Below, one piece after another: positions 53,137 through 62,757 of a DNA stretch of 64,000 bases (its first letter is position 1; every line of letters starts with the position of its first letter). This DNA comes from Capsulimonadaceae bacterium (GTDB lineage: Bacteria > Armatimonadota > Armatimonadia > Armatimonadales > Capsulimonadaceae). Position numbers and translations under genes: made by a program. The stretch covers positions 28,025 to 92,024 of the forward strand of contig JARLGU010000060.1 in the NCBI GenBank assembly GCA_031292625.1. The letters run 5' to 3'. A model generated the notes under the pieces. That model was given only the letters and a program-made list of their open reading frames with translations. It was not told the origin of the DNA and did not search any database.

Positions 53137-53688
53137 ATGCCGGTAGGCGCAACACAATCGATGAGCATGGCGACGATCGACCTCTCAAACGGGGCGGCGA
53201 CGCAGGTTAAGGCGTCGCAGGAGCTGATCCAGACTCCCGCCGCCGGTCATGACGACGCGAAGCTGATGAAGAGCTGCCGCCAGCTCGAGAGCGTGTTCTT
53301 CAACATGATGCTCAAAGAGATGCGAAAGACGATCCCGCAGAGTGGATTGCTCGAGGACAGCGCGCACGAACAAGAGATCTTTACGGAGATGCTGGACTCC
53401 AACATAGCGGAGAAAATGGCCGATACCGACAAGACCGACAACGGCGTCGCCAATTTGCTCTATCGCCAGCTTAGCGGTCGCAAGGCGTACTCCGGGACGG
53501 GAGCGCCCCAAAGCGCAACGTTGGCGGCTCAGACCGAGGAAGAGCGGAAGGAAAGGTTTATTCATGCCACGAGAAGCTTCCCAATTGCAACCCCAGGACA
53601 TTACCGAGCTGCTCAGGTCAGAGTTGGTTATCCAACGCCGGCACCTCGAACTATTGAACGACCAGCGGAAAGCGCTCCTGGTCGCTAA
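53137..53688 (+). CDS. flgJ: Rod-binding protein FlgJ (N-terminal domain only)
   Basis: A 183-aa protein with the FlgJ rod-cap motif (SCRQLESVFFNMMLKEMRKT, then MLDSNIAEKMADTD). The muramidase domain of proteobacterial FlgJ is absent, as in many phyla, where a separate enzyme cuts the wall. The last 41 residues (from base 53564 onward) are encoded in a frame that overlaps flgN by 125 bp; they are low in family similarity, so the protein tail is probably recently gained or dispensable. Confidence 0.88.
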   Translation: MPVGATQSMSMATIDLSNGAATQVKASQELIQTPAAGHDDAKLMKSCRQLESVFFNMMLKEMRKTIPQSGLLEDSAHEQEIFTEMLDSNIAEKMADTDKTDNGVANLLYRQLSGRKAYSGTGAPQSATLAAQTEEERKERFIHATRSFPIATPGHYRAAQVRVGYPTPAPRTIERPAESAPGR

Positions 53689-54052
53689 CGAAGAAGAGTT
53701 CGCACGGCTAAACCTCATCTACGAGGCGTTCACCGTCGATCTAGAGATACATGCGCGCAAGAGGCGCAAGATCCTCGGCGGCGAGGCGTTTCCGTTGCGT
53801 CCGCTGGTCGTCTCGTGGGAGCCGAGAGAGCGAAGGCTTGGACTCGAGCTTCTCGATGCGAACAAGCGCGTCATTACCCAGGTTCACAAGGTCGCCGAGC
53901 AAAACGCTGAGATGGTTTCAAATCGTTTGACGTATATCCAGTTCATCCTGTCGGTTATGGTTACCGCCGGTCGAAACAACTGGGGGTACTCGTCGCCGAT
54001 CGGGAACGGATCGATGCATACGGAGAATATCTTCGTCAATCAGGTCGCCTGA
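53564..54052 (+). CDS. flgN: Flagellar export chaperone FlgN
   Basis: A 162-aa helical protein (ITELLRSELVIQRRHLELLN, DQRKALLVANEEEFARLNLI, ...LLDANKRVITQVHKVAEQNA), matching FlgN in length, helix pattern and position just before flgK. FlgN escorts FlgK and FlgL to the export gate. GGAAAGG is 7 nt before the ATG at 53564. The unusual feature is a 125-bp overlap with the 3' end of flgJ in another frame. The identification relies on context plus helical pattern, since FlgN is poorly conserved. Confidence 0.78.
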   Translation: MPREASQLQPQDITELLRSELVIQRRHLELLNDQRKALLVANEEEFARLNLIYEAFTVDLEIHARKRRKILGGEAFPLRPLVVSWEPRERRLGLELLDANKRVITQVHKVAEQNAEMVSNRLTYIQFILSVMVTAGRNNWGYSSPIGNGSMHTENIFVNQVA

Positions 54053-54103
54053 CGGTTCGCGGGACCGGCAAGTTTGCCGCGCCTGCTGGAATGGTGAGCA
54101 GCG

Positions 54104-55486
54104 ATGTCGAGCATAGGAACATTCACCGGATACAACATTGGCAAGAGCGCCTTGGTCACGTCCTCGAACGCCGAGGACGTGGTCGGGAACAATGTCGCCA
54201 ACGCCAACACGGACGGCTATTCCGTTGAGAACCTCGAAATCGGCGAAGCGCCGCCAGTCGAGCTTAACTCAAACGGCGGGACGTGGGGCACCGGACAGTT
54301 TGGCACCGGCGTGCACTCGGCGGCGATCACGCGGGCACGGGATCAGTTCCTCGACGGCTCGTTGCGCGACGCCTACTCGCGCAAGGGGGCGCAGGACGCT
54401 ATCGGCAAGCAACTCGGAACGGTCGAAGCCGTCGTCAACGAACCGGGCGATGCCGGCATCAACAACGCGCTCAACAAATTCTTCGACGCGTTCAACGACG
54501 TTGAGAACAATCCCGAGGATGTCGGCGTTCGCACCGCGGTGATCGGCGCTGGACAGGAGTTGACGCACAAGCTGCGGGTGACTCAGAGCGCGCTCGACTC
54601 GTCGGGCCAGCAGATCGCGGATCAGGTGAACGTCGACGTGAGCGAGGTCAACGGGATCGCCAAGCAGATCGCCGATCTCAACGCCCAGATCCGCAAGGTC
54701 AGCTCCGCGCATCAGCAGCCGAATATGCTGCTCGACCAGCGGGATCTCGCTCTCGACAAGCTCGCCAAGATGGTTAACATCCGGGCGACGGCGCAGCGCG
54801 ACGGCACCGTTAGCGTCAACATCGGCGGAACGGAGCTAGTGGCCGGCGATCGGGCTCAGTCCGTCAAACTAGAGGATCTTGTTTCGCGCGGCCATCTCAA
54901 AGGAGGGACGCTTGGCGGGGACGTGCAGGCGCTCGCATCCCTGACCGATTTGCAGAACCGTCTCGACAACCTTTCTAACACCATGATGGGCGAGGTAAAT
55001 GCCGTCCACGCAAGCGGCGCAGGTCTTGACGGTTCGACAGGCCTTCCGTTCCTGACGGGAAGCGGCGCGCGCGATATCGACGTGAACGAAAACATCGTCA
55101 AGCATCCCGAGAAGCTCGCCGCGGCGGCGATTCCCGAAACCGCCGGGGTTCTCCCCGCTCCGGGAGATGCATCGAACGCGGTTAGGATCTTCAACCTTAA
55201 GGATAAAACGATTGAGCTCGGTCCGTTGACCGGGCAGACGATGGCGCATTTCTACAACCAGACCGTCACGGATATCGGGACGCAAGCCGCCGGCGCCAAG
55301 TCGACAAGCGATTTGGTCAGTGCGACGGTTACCCAACTTGAGACGCAGCGTTCGGCGACATCGAGCGTAAACATTGACGAAGAGGCGACGAAGTTGATCC
55401 AATACCAGCGCTCCTACCAGGCGGCGGCCAAGGTGATCTCGACGAACGACGAAATGCTGAACTCGCTGCTGGGAATGGTGAGGTAA
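54104..55486 (+). CDS. flgK: Flagellar hook-filament junction protein FlgK (HAP1)
   Basis: A 460-aa protein: N-terminal GKSALVTSSNAEDVVGNNVA plus NANTDGYSVENL is the rod/hook-protein motif, with ARDQFLDGSLRDAYS and the DLNAQIRKV helices of HAP1, and the C-terminal INIDEEATKLIQYQRSYQAA-type sequence (NIDEEATKLIQYQRSYQAA) plus AKVISTNDEMLNSLLGM. It is at the short end of the FlgK range. It forms the first hook-filament junction zone. FlgL follows after 6 bp. Confidence 0.94.
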   Translation: MSSIGTFTGYNIGKSALVTSSNAEDVVGNNVANANTDGYSVENLEIGEAPPVELNSNGGTWGTGQFGTGVHSAAITRARDQFLDGSLRDAYSRKGAQDAIGKQLGTVEAVVNEPGDAGINNALNKFFDAFNDVENNPEDVGVRTAVIGAGQELTHKLRVTQSALDSSGQQIADQVNVDVSEVNGIAKQIADLNAQIRKVSSAHQQPNMLLDQRDLALDKLAKMVNIRATAQRDGTVSVNIGGTELVAGDRAQSVKLEDLVSRGHLKGGTLGGDVQALASLTDLQNRLDNLSNTMMGEVNAVHASGAGLDGSTGLPFLTGSGARDIDVNENIVKHPEKLAAAAIPETAGVLPAPGDASNAVRIFNLKDKTIELGPLTGQTMAHFYNQTVTDIGTQAAGAKSTSDLVSATVTQLETQRSATSSVNIDEEATKLIQYQRSYQAAAKVISTNDEMLNSLLGMVR

Positions 55487-55492
55487 GAGGCG

Positions 55493-56374
55493 ATGCGAAT
55501 CACTGAAAGCTCAATGATCGACCATATGCGGGGCAACGTTCAGCAGAGTCAGGACAATTACAACACGACGCTGAACCAGCTCTCGACGGGCAAGAAGATC
55601 AACCAGGTCTCCGACGATCCCGTTGCCGCGAGCAAGTCGCTTGCGGTGCGTTCGATGATCGCCGACATGGATCACTACCAGCGCAATGCCCAGGCCGGCA
55701 AGCTGTTCCTGCAATACAGCGACGGTCAGCTCAGCAGCGTTACCTCGCTGATCGACCAGGCGCGTCAGGTTGCCGTAGCGGCGGCGAACGGCGGCACGCT
55801 GGAAGATTCGTCGTCGGCCACCTACATCGGTCAGATCGACTCGATCATTCAGCAGGTCACTCAACTCGCCAACAGCGACATGGACGGCCGCCGGATCTTC
55901 GCGGGAACTCAAACGAAGACAGAGCCATTTACCCAGGACGACCCGATCCATGCGTATCATGGCGACGACGGGGCGCTTACGTCGACGGTGGCCCCGGGCG
56001 TCAACATCCGGCTGAACGAGTCAGGCCAGACGATTTTTGCGCCGATTTTCAGCGCTCTTGAGAGCCTCAAAGCCGACATCCGCAACGGCGACTACAACAG
56101 CATCTCGACGAACGACATCGGCGCGGTGGACGCCGGACTACAGGGCGTGCTGAACGCGCGCGCGCAAATCGGCACGAAGCTTAACCAGATCAGCGATACC
56201 AGCGATCGTATCCAGTCGTCGCAAGTGCATTTGCAAGACCAATTGAGCTCCCTGGAGGACACGGATCTAGCGACGACCTACACGCAACTCCAGCTTTCGC
56301 AGAATGTTTACCAGGCTTCGCTCGCATCTACTGCAAAAGCTTTGCAGCATAGCCTAATTGATTACCTACATTAA
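55493..56374 (+). CDS. flgL: Flagellar hook-filament junction protein FlgL (HAP3)
   Basis: A 293-aa flagellin-like protein. The N-terminus (NYNTTLNQLSTGKKINQVSD followed by DPVAASKSLAVRS) and the C-terminal LATTYTQLQLSQNVYQASLA plus STAKALQHSLIDYL are typical of FlgL, which joins hook and filament. Flagellin itself (FliC) is not in the window. It is 6 bp downstream of flgK. Confidence 0.94.
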   Translation: MRITESSMIDHMRGNVQQSQDNYNTTLNQLSTGKKINQVSDDPVAASKSLAVRSMIADMDHYQRNAQAGKLFLQYSDGQLSSVTSLIDQARQVAVAAANGGTLEDSSSATYIGQIDSIIQQVTQLANSDMDGRRIFAGTQTKTEPFTQDDPIHAYHGDDGALTSTVAPGVNIRLNESGQTIFAPIFSALESLKADIRNGDYNSISTNDIGAVDAGLQGVLNARAQIGTKLNQISDTSDRIQSSQVHLQDQLSSLEDTDLATTYTQLQLSQNVYQASLASTAKALQHSLIDYLH

Positions 56375-56477
56375 ACCGAAAATACAACTAGCGCATTCGT
56401 TCGCGCCACTTGGTTGGCAAGCAGTTTTGCGGGGAAGAGCTCCGCGTCGATCAATCCGATAGCAGCCGAGGAAAATT

Positions 56478-56981
56478 ATGAATATCAACACAAGCCGTTT
56501 CGGCCAAATTGAGGTGGATGAGAAGTCGGTCATCTCCTTCCCTGAGGGAATACCGGGTTTCGAGCACACCCGCCACTACGTCATTGTCCCGCACAGAACG
56601 GTGCAGGGCCAGAGCAGTCCATTCCGATGGCTGCAGAGCATTGAGGAGCCGAGCTTAGCGCTCCCGGTGATCAACCCCTGGTCGATCCGCCCGGACTATG
56701 CTCCGACAGTGCCCGGTCTGATCATTAAGCAGCTTGGGATCACGGCAATCCGTGAGCAGGCGCAGTTTCTAGCGGTCGTGACGATCCCGGCTAACAATCC
56801 GGCGGGAATCACGGTGAACCTGCTCGCACCGATTTTGATTAACCGTGACACAAACGTCGCCAAGCAGGTGATCGTCCAGAACGAGACCTACTCGATCAGG
56901 ACGCCTCTAATCACCATGCCGATCGAAAGCCAGATGGAAGCATCGCACTCCGCGCGGGCTCTGGCTGGCGCCGCGGCATAA
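56478..56981 (+). CDS. fliW: Flagellar assembly factor FliW
   Basis: A 167-aa protein with the FliW signatures INTSRFGQIEVDEKSVISFP followed by EGIPGFEH, LQSIEEPSLALPVINPW, and LAVVTIPANNPAGITVNLLA plus PILINRD. FliW normally binds CsrA and flagellin to balance flagellin translation. A csrA gene often follows, but here a terminator comes next and no csrA is in sight. AGGAAAATT precedes the ATG. Confidence 0.94.
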   Translation: MNINTSRFGQIEVDEKSVISFPEGIPGFEHTRHYVIVPHRTVQGQSSPFRWLQSIEEPSLALPVINPWSIRPDYAPTVPGLIIKQLGITAIREQAQFLAVVTIPANNPAGITVNLLAPILINRDTNVAKQVIVQNETYSIRTPLITMPIESQMEASHSARALAGAAA

Positions 56982-57022
56982 CCTGCAACCGCAGGCGGAA
57001 CGCTATCGGAGATCGCAAACAG

Positions 57023-57059
57023 GCCGGGACGCATGCACTGAGCATGCGACCCGGCTTTT
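57023..57059 (+). terminator. Terminator of the flagellar operon
   Basis: GCCGGG-A-CGCATGC pairs with GCATGCG-A-CCCGGC around a 5-nt loop and is followed by TTTT, 42 bp past the fliW stop. Confidence 0.85.
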
Positions 57060-57150
57060 CGTGCGTCAGCGCAAGAAGGTTTTCGCGGTCCTGACGCGAA
57101 ATCTATGATCGTTAGGCGAAATAACGATTTTATGCCTTGGGAGGAATGAT

Positions 57151-57558
57151 ATGTCGTACTCAGGAGGCGTGTTTCCCCCGCCGCCCAACATTCCGCCGAG
57201 CCCGCCGCCGAAGGGCAAATACCGCGAACCCGGGATCGTCCTCTTGTTGTCGCTGGTCACCTGCGGCATCTATTACCTCATCTGGATTTACAACGCATCG
57301 GCGGAGATGAACACCTATATGGGAGAGCGCGATACGGACCCGGCAATGGAGGTGGTTCTCTCGTTGCTGACCTGTTATTTGTACACGACGTATTGGGACT
57401 ATAAAACTGGGCGCAAGATCGCCCGGATGCAGGAGAAGGCCGGGATTGCGCCGGTCGACAACTCGCTGCTTTATCTGATCCTGAACCTTGTAGGGCTCGG
57501 TTTTCTGCCGCATCTCATGCAGCAGGGGCATTTAAATGAGATCTGGGCAAAATCTTAG
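57151..57558 (+). CDS. DUF4234 membrane protein
   Basis: A 135-aa protein with a Pro-rich cytoplasmic-looking N-terminus (FPPPPNIPPSPPPKGKYREP), then DUF4234 membrane segments (GIVLLLSLVTCGIYYLIWIY, MEVVLSLLTCYLYTTYWDYK, NSLLYLILNLVGLGFLPHLM). The function of the family is unknown; members often adjoin DUF2752 proteins, as here. GGGAGGAAT lies before the ATG. Confidence 0.88.
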   Translation: MSYSGGVFPPPPNIPPSPPPKGKYREPGIVLLLSLVTCGIYYLIWIYNASAEMNTYMGERDTDPAMEVVLSLLTCYLYTTYWDYKTGRKIARMQEKAGIAPVDNSLLYLILNLVGLGFLPHLMQQGHLNEIWAKS

Positions 57559-58129
57559 ATCGCACGCCGTATCTGGAGCTTGCCTTCCGGCCGAAGACGG
57601 CGGAGGCCTAGACTGCTGTCCGGTACGCGAACCATCCGATCCGCGGAGCGCGTCGTCTTCAGGAATCTTTTCCGTCCCTGACGGAAAGAGTAGTGGACGG
57701 GAAGGCAGGTTCGCTGATTGGATATTGCCTGCGCTGGTCCTCGCCGCCGCTCGCCTTGCGCCGCTGCCTGTCGACGGACGCGTCGCGGGGATCCCGAACC
57801 TGTGCGTCTTCCACGCCGTGACCGGTCTACCGTGTCCGGGGTGCGGGATGACGCGCTCGCTCATCTGCCTGATGCACGGCCGCTTCCACGAGTCGTTTCT
57901 CTACCACCCGCTCGGCCCGTTCTTTGCCGCCGCGCTGGGGATATGGATGGCGATCGCCATGGTCCGCGCCACGCGATCACTCAGGCGGGACGCTGCGCCT
58001 TGCGGCGAATGCGCCCCGAGCCTGCCCCCCGCATACGCGCGCCTGCAAACCGCCGCCGCGTTCGTTTGCCTCGCCGCCGTCGTAGGCGTCTGGGTCGCGC
58101 GCCTGGCGCACATGTTTCCCTGGCCGTGA
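57536..58129 (+). CDS. DUF2752 membrane protein
   Basis: A 197-aa protein carrying the DUF2752 core CVFHAVTGLPCPGCGMTRS, followed by RFHESFLYHPLGPFFAAALG and a second membrane segment (TAAAFVCLAAVVGVWVARLA). The cysteine pair CPGCG is the family hallmark; its function is unknown. The assigned start (57536) overlaps the DUF4234 gene by 23 bp; its first 60 residues are low in conservation, so the real start may lie inside. DUF4234 and DUF2752 likely form a unit. Confidence 0.8.
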   Translation: MRSGQNLRSHAVSGACLPAEDGGGLDCCPVREPSDPRSASSSGIFSVPDGKSSGREGRFADWILPALVLAAARLAPLPVDGRVAGIPNLCVFHAVTGLPCPGCGMTRSLICLMHGRFHESFLYHPLGPFFAAALGIWMAIAMVRATRSLRRDAAPCGECAPSLPPAYARLQTAAAFVCLAAVVGVWVARLAHMFPWP

Positions 58130-58155
58130 GGGATTCCGATCGCCGCTCACGCGGC

Positions 58156-58185
58156 GCGGGCGAGGGAATCCGTTCCCTCGCCCGC
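58156..58185. terminator. Hairpin between convergent DUF2752 and leuD
   Basis: GCGGGCGAGGGAA/TTCCCTCGCCCGC, a perfect 13-bp stem with a 4-nt loop between convergent genes. No T-tract. Confidence 0.55.
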
Positions 58186-58210
58186 AATGCCATCTGATTC
58201 GTCCTTACCC

Positions 58211-58828
58211 TTACGCCGTTGCGGTTCCGCGCAGCCACGAGGAGCGGGTCTTCTCGAACGCGGTGATGTCGGCCTCGTTTTGCAGGGTCAGCGCGATGTC
58301 GTCGAGACCGTTGAGCAGCAGGTGGCGGCGGAACGGATCGACGTCGAAGTGGGTCGAGAAGCCCTGGTCGTCGGAAACGGTTTGCGTTTCCAGGTCCACG
58401 GTCATTTTGTAGCCCGGCGTCGCTTTGGCGCGGGCCAGCAGCATCTCGACCGTCTCTTCGGAGAGCTTCACCGGTAGAATGCCGTTTTTGAAGCAGTTGT
58501 TGAAAAAGATATCGGCGAACGACGAACCTATTAGGGCGTGAAAGCCGTAGTCCAGCAGCGCCCACGGAGCGTGCTCGCGCGACGATCCGCAGCCGAAGTT
58601 CTTGCCGGTGATCAAGATCTTCGCGCCCTTCCATTGCGGCTTGTTGAGCTCGAAGTCCGGGTTTGGCGTGACGCCGTCATCCTTGTACCGCCAGTCGAAA
58701 AACAAGAACTCGCCGAATCCGCTGCGCTCGATGCGCTTCAGGAACTGCTTCGGGATGATTTGATCCGTGTCCGCGTTCACCGCATCCAGCGGCGCCGCAA
58801 TTGCATTCAGTTTCGTAAATTTGTCCAT
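58211..58828 (-). CDS. leuD: 3-isopropylmalate dehydratase small subunit
   Basis: A 205-aa small subunit with the LeuD motifs [14 protein letters not shown] and [20 protein letters not shown], followed by [19 protein letters not shown]. With LeuC it isomerises 2- and 3-isopropylmalate in leucine synthesis. The length is standard. A 186-bp spacer containing inverted repeats separates it from leuC upstream on the same strand. Confidence 0.96.
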   Translation of the reverse strand: MDKFTKLNAIAAPLDAVNADTDQIIPKQFLKRIERSGFGEFLFFDWRYKDDGVTPNPDFELNKPQWKGAKILITGKNFGCGSSREHAPWALLDYGFHALIGSSFADIFFNNCFKNGILPVKLSEETVEMLLARAKATPGYKMTVDLETQTVSDDQGFSTHFDVDPFRRHLLLNGLDDIALTLQNEADITAFEKTRSSWLRGTATA

Positions 58829-59014
58829 GGTTCTTTATCCTGTAAACTCTTCCAGAGCCTACCTTCCCGCTCGGCGGGCCCCTTCCGTTCCTTCGACAGG
58901 CTCAGGACTCCGAGCTAGGCCGAAGAGCCGCGACGGAAGGAGCTCTCAAAAGTCTTTCTTGCCCTTCCCGTATTGGGAAGGGAGGGACCCAGCCAAGCTG
59001 GGAGGGTAGGTATC
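58829..59014. other. leuC-leuD spacer with inverted repeats
   Basis: A long spacer for a leuCD pair. It includes CCTTCCC-GTATT-GGGAAGG and the TTCGACAGGCTCAGGA motif, which recurs as an intergenic repeat in many genomes. No coding sequence. Confidence 0.45.
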
Positions 59015-60412
59015 CTAAAACTCCCGCACGTCCACCAGATGCCCTTCGATCGCGGCAGCGGCCGCCATTGCTGGGCTAACCAAATGCGTGCGTCCGCCTT
59101 TGCCTTGCCGGCCCTCGAAGTTGCGGTTCGATGTCGATGCGCAGCGTTCGCCGGGGACGAGGATGTCCGGGTTCATCGCCAGACACATCGAGCAGCCAGC
59201 CTCGCGCCAGTCGAATCCGGCGGCCTTGAATACCTTGTCGAGACCTTCGGCTTCCGCCTGAAGCTTGACGATCATCGAGCCCGGGACGACCAGCGTCCGG
59301 ATGCCCTGCTTAACCTTGCGGCCCTTAATCACCGCCGCAGCCGCGCGCAGGTCTTCGATACGGCCGTTGGTGCACGATCCGATGAACACCGTGTCGATTG
59401 CGATCGACGAGATCGGCGTGCCCGGCTTGAGCGCCATGTATTCCAATGCTCGCTCGACCGCGCGGCGATCCGATTCGCTGGCGTAGTCCGACGGCGATGG
59501 GACATTGGTCGTCACGGGCGCGACCATGCCGGGGCTGGTCCCCCAGGTGACGTGCGGCGCGATTTGAGATGCATCGAGCTCGACAAGCGTGTCGAATTTT
59601 GCGTCGGCGTCGGTGGGCAACTTGCGCCACGTCTCTAGTGCGGCGTCCCATTCAGCGCCCTTTGGCGCGAACGGCTTGCCCTTGATATAGGCGAACGTCT
59701 TCTCGTCGGGAGCGACCAGGCCGGCCCGTGCGCCGGCTTCGATGCTCATGTTGCAGACGGTCATTCGTCCCTCGATCGAGAGATCGCGGATCGCCTCGCC
59801 GGTGTACTCGACGACATACCCGGTCGCGCCGTCGGTGCCGATCTTGCCGATGATCGCCAGGATGATATCCTTGGCGGTGACGCCGGGGCCAAGCTTGCCG
59901 TTCACCCGGATTTCCATCGTCTTCGGCAGCGACTGCTGGAGCGTCTGCGTTGCCAGTACGTGCTCGACTTCGCTGGTGCCGATGCCGAACGCCAATGCTC
60001 CGAACGCACCGTGGGTGCTCGTGTGGCTGTCGCCGCAGACGATGGTCATGCCCGGCTGCGTCAAACCTTGCTCCGGCCCGATGACGTGGACCACGCCTTG
60101 TCGAGGGCTGTCGAGTCCGAACAGCGTGACGCCAAACTCTTTGCAATTCGTCGTCAACGCGTCGATCTGCTGCTTGCTGATCGGGTCGGCGATCGGCTGG
60201 CTGCGGTCGCTGGTCGGGATGTTGTGGTCCACGGTTGCGACGGTCAGGTCTGGCCGGCGTACTTTCCGTCCGGTCAGGCGCAGCCCCTCGAACGCCTGCG
60301 GGGACGTTACTTCATGGACGAGGTGCAGGTCGATGTAGAGCAGCGACGGTTTCCCGGTCTCCTCGCGCACCGCATGCGCCTCCCATATCTTCTCGAACAT
60401 CGTTTTCGGCAT
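59015..60412 (-). CDS. leuC: 3-isopropylmalate dehydratase large subunit
   Basis: A 465-aa aconitase-family protein. The motifs [26 protein letters not shown] and the 4Fe-4S ligands are present: Cys in [17 protein letters not shown] and the pair in [11 protein letters not shown]. The length matches LeuC. It is flanked upstream by a methyltransferase gene on the same strand (120-bp gap) and downstream by leuD, so transcription may run methyltransferase-leuC-leuD. No T-box or leader peptide was recognised. Confidence 0.97.
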   Translation of the reverse strand: MPKTMFEKIWEAHAVREETGKPSLLYIDLHLVHEVTSPQAFEGLRLTGRKVRRPDLTVATVDHNIPTSDRSQPIADPISKQQIDALTTNCKEFGVTLFGLDSPRQGVVHVIGPEQGLTQPGMTIVCGDSHTSTHGAFGALAFGIGTSEVEHVLATQTLQQSLPKTMEIRVNGKLGPGVTAKDIILAIIGKIGTDGATGYVVEYTGEAIRDLSIEGRMTVCNMSIEAGARAGLVAPDEKTFAYIKGKPFAPKGAEWDAALETWRKLPTDADAKFDTLVELDASQIAPHVTWGTSPGMVAPVTTNVPSPSDYASESDRRAVERALEYMALKPGTPISSIAIDTVFIGSCTNGRIEDLRAAAAVIKGRKVKQGIRTLVVPGSMIVKLQAEAEGLDKVFKAAGFDWREAGCSMCLAMNPDILVPGERCASTSNRNFEGRQGKGGRTHLVSPAMAAAAAIEGHLVDVREF

Positions 60413-60532
60413 TGTCGTTTGTTCTCCTATCGAAATGGTAAATTAAGACTGCTCGCCGCAGGGGCGTCCTGCGCGGACGGCGGCAGCGTGACGCCGCCCC
60501 CATTGCCTGCTCCGCAGCGAGATGATGAACGG

Positions 60533-61324
60533 TCAGTTTGAGTTCTTTTTCACAGCTTTCAGCAATACCCTGCGCCACGTGAACACCGTCGCGCCGTTCG
60601 CTTCGACGTGGATTTGGAACGCGTCGCGGGCGGCTTGCGGCGCATTCGCGAAGCGGGCGCGGACGTCCGCGCCTTGCTCGGGCGTGCATCCGGCCTTGGC
60701 GATCCAATCGTCGAGCGGGATCGTGATGCCGTTGCCCGCGTCTGTTACGCTGCCCAGCACAAATCCGGCGCGCTCGACAAATCGCCGCCATTCGGACGGC
60801 GAATAGTTGCGGACATGCGACGGATCTCTCACTGCCTCCACGCCGTTTTGCCAGCGGTCCAGCGTTTCGTTATCGTCGGGGACGGTGGTGTCGACCAGGA
60901 CGAAGCGACCTTCCGGCTTGAGAACGCGAAAGGATTCTTTGACAAACTTGGCAACATCCACGAAATGGTGCGCGGCGATCCGGCAGGCGACAATGTCGAA
61001 CGATCCGTCGTCGAACGGCAGGGACTCGGCGGGCGCTTCGCTGAATGTGACATTCCCCGCTCCGCGCTCTTTTGCCCTGGTTCGCGCCTCCGCCAGCATC
61101 CCCGTCGATACATCCGTCCCAATCACCGATGCCGCCCGGTTCGCGAATTCCACCGCCGTGAACCCGGAGCCCGTCGCGACATCCAGGACGGCATCGCCGG
61201 GCCGGCAATCCGCCGCGTCGATGATCCAATTCAGCGTCTCGGCGCTCCATGCGTTCCAGCGGACGTCGTAGTGCGTCGCCTGCCGGTCAAACTGTTCGCG
61301 CGCTGTTCGTGTCGGATTGCTCAT
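60533..61324 (-). CDS. Class I SAM-dependent methyltransferase (UbiE-like)
   Basis: A 263-aa methyltransferase: REQFDRQATHYDVRWNAWSA at the start, SAM loop VLDVATGSGFTAVEF, acidic residue VIGTDVS, LPFDDGSFDIVACRIAAHHF and FRVLKPEGRFVLVDT. These are features of the UbiE/COQ5-like group. The specific substrate is unknown; there are no other quinone genes here. It is divergent from a LysR regulator (154 bp between starts) and upstream of leuC. Confidence 0.9.
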   Translation of the reverse strand: MSNPTRTAREQFDRQATHYDVRWNAWSAETLNWIIDAADCRPGDAVLDVATGSGFTAVEFANRAASVIGTDVSTGMLAEARTRAKERGAGNVTFSEAPAESLPFDDGSFDIVACRIAAHHFVDVAKFVKESFRVLKPEGRFVLVDTTVPDDNETLDRWQNGVEAVRDPSHVRNYSPSEWRRFVERAGFVLGSVTDAGNGITIPLDDWIAKAGCTPEQGADVRARFANAPQAARDAFQIHVEANGATVFTWRRVLLKAVKKNSN

Positions 61325-61478
61325 GATACACGCCTTTCCTGAATTCGGTCTCCGCCTTCTAGCCTCCGCTCGGGCCCGTTCCCTCGACGCCCTGTGCCAG
61401 CAACGTTTCCAATTCTACTCTGTCCTCAAGTATAATGCAAATGAAACTTTATCATGTTATCGATACGAGAAACGCATA

Positions 61479-62396
61479 ATGGAACTCAGGAACCTGGAAA
61501 CGTTTGTCCGCATCGCGAGCCTTGGCAGCTTCACGAAAGCCGCCGAGGAACTCGCGATCACGCAGCCAGCCGCGACTCGGCAGGTTGCGGCGCTGGAACG
61601 CGAACTGCGCACGCGGCTGCTTGACCGGCTTGGACGGCGCGTTGTGCTCACGGAGACTGGCCGCGCGTTGTACCGTCATGCCTCGGACATGCTGAGGATT
61701 GCCGGCGAGGCGGCGCGGACGATTGCGGAGATTTCGTCCGGCACATCGGGGCGCATCGGCATTGGGGCGAGCAGCACGGTGGTGACGTATCTGCTCGCCC
61801 CGCTCCTGCGGAGCTACCGGGAAGCGCATCCGGGGGTGGACGTGAGCGTCCGTACGGGGGCGTCGCGGCGCGTCGCCGAGATGGTGATCGAGAACGACGT
61901 GGACCTTGGCATCGTAATGGAGTCGCCTATCGACGATGCGCTGACAGTCGTTGCGCTGGCGGAATACGCGAATGTGGTCGTCGTCGCCCCCGGAAATCCG
62001 CTTGCGGCTTTGTCGGGGGTGCGCGCGATAGCCGTGGAGGAGATCGCGGGAGCCGAGTTGGTGCTGATGCAGCCCGGCACGACGATGCGCACGATGGCGG
62101 ACCGGATTCTGGCGGGCGTCAATGTTGGCGTGAGCATGGAACTGGACAATGTCGAGGCGATCAAGAAGATGGTCGAGGCGCGTCTCGGCATCTCGATCCT
62201 GCCGCTGGTCGCGGTGCGCGACGAGGTGCGGGCAGGGACGCTGATCGCGCTCGAGATAGCGGATGTCGCGGTCGCCACTCAGTGCATCGCGGCAATCCAC
62301 CGGCGTGATAAGTACCTGACCGCATCGATCAGGGATCTAGTCGCGCTGCTGCAAGCGGAATTGGGTGGGGGAGATGGATGGGGCGACCGCCCTTAG
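61479..62396 (+). CDS. LysR-family transcriptional regulator
   Basis: A 305-aa LysR regulator: the N-terminal helix-turn-helix MELRNLETFVRIASLGSFTK plus AAEELAITQPAATRQVAALE, then the two-lobed effector domain (GRIGIGASSTVVTYLLAPLL onward). ATG 61479 starts the family sequence; the open frame continues upstream without homology. A TATAAT box is at 61431-61436. It is divergent from the methyltransferase-leuCD group, the likely target by LysR convention. The effector is unknown. Confidence 0.9.
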   Translation: MELRNLETFVRIASLGSFTKAAEELAITQPAATRQVAALERELRTRLLDRLGRRVVLTETGRALYRHASDMLRIAGEAARTIAEISSGTSGRIGIGASSTVVTYLLAPLLRSYREAHPGVDVSVRTGASRRVAEMVIENDVDLGIVMESPIDDALTVVALAEYANVVVVAPGNPLAALSGVRAIAVEEIAGAELVLMQPGTTMRTMADRILAGVNVGVSMELDNVEAIKKMVEARLGISILPLVAVRDEVRAGTLIALEIADVAVATQCIAAIHRRDKYLTASIRDLVALLQAELGGGDGWGDRP

Positions 62397-62404
62397 AGTG
62401 TGAG

Positions 62405-62659
62405 TAATAAATTGGCGTATTGCGAGAAAGATTCAGGACGGCTCGTGCCGCCGGTCACGGACCGGTTTTGCCCGCGCCTCGTTCACGGCGGCGATCTACG
62501 ATGCCGCGTCAACACGCGTGCAGCCTTTTGCCGCCATCGACCGATCCCAGCGCACATCGTGAAGCCGTGAAATCGCCTCGTCGGACCTTTTTCAAAAACG
62601 GCCACGGCGGCCGGGGAGCCGTCTTACAAAGCCTTTCGATCTTTAACACGCGCTCCTAG
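62405..62659 (-). repeat. Large dispersed intergenic repeat, copy B
   Basis: This is the reverse-complement relative of 9201-9540, about 255 bp long. Its ends (GGACGGCTCGTGCCGCCGG and GGCGGCCGGGGAGCCGTCTT) are the same imperfect terminal inverted repeats. It contains a single internal unit where copy A has two. It fills most of the gap between the LysR and Gfo/Idh genes; the remaining 98 bp hold nothing recognisable. Confidence 0.75.
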
Positions 62660-62757
62660 ACGGGCGCAAGAACAAGCAAGCTTTGTCATCTCGACCATCC
62701 CGCCGGTCGAGCGGCCGAGATGACATTCAGTTGCACAATGGAACGTGAGACAGGGCC

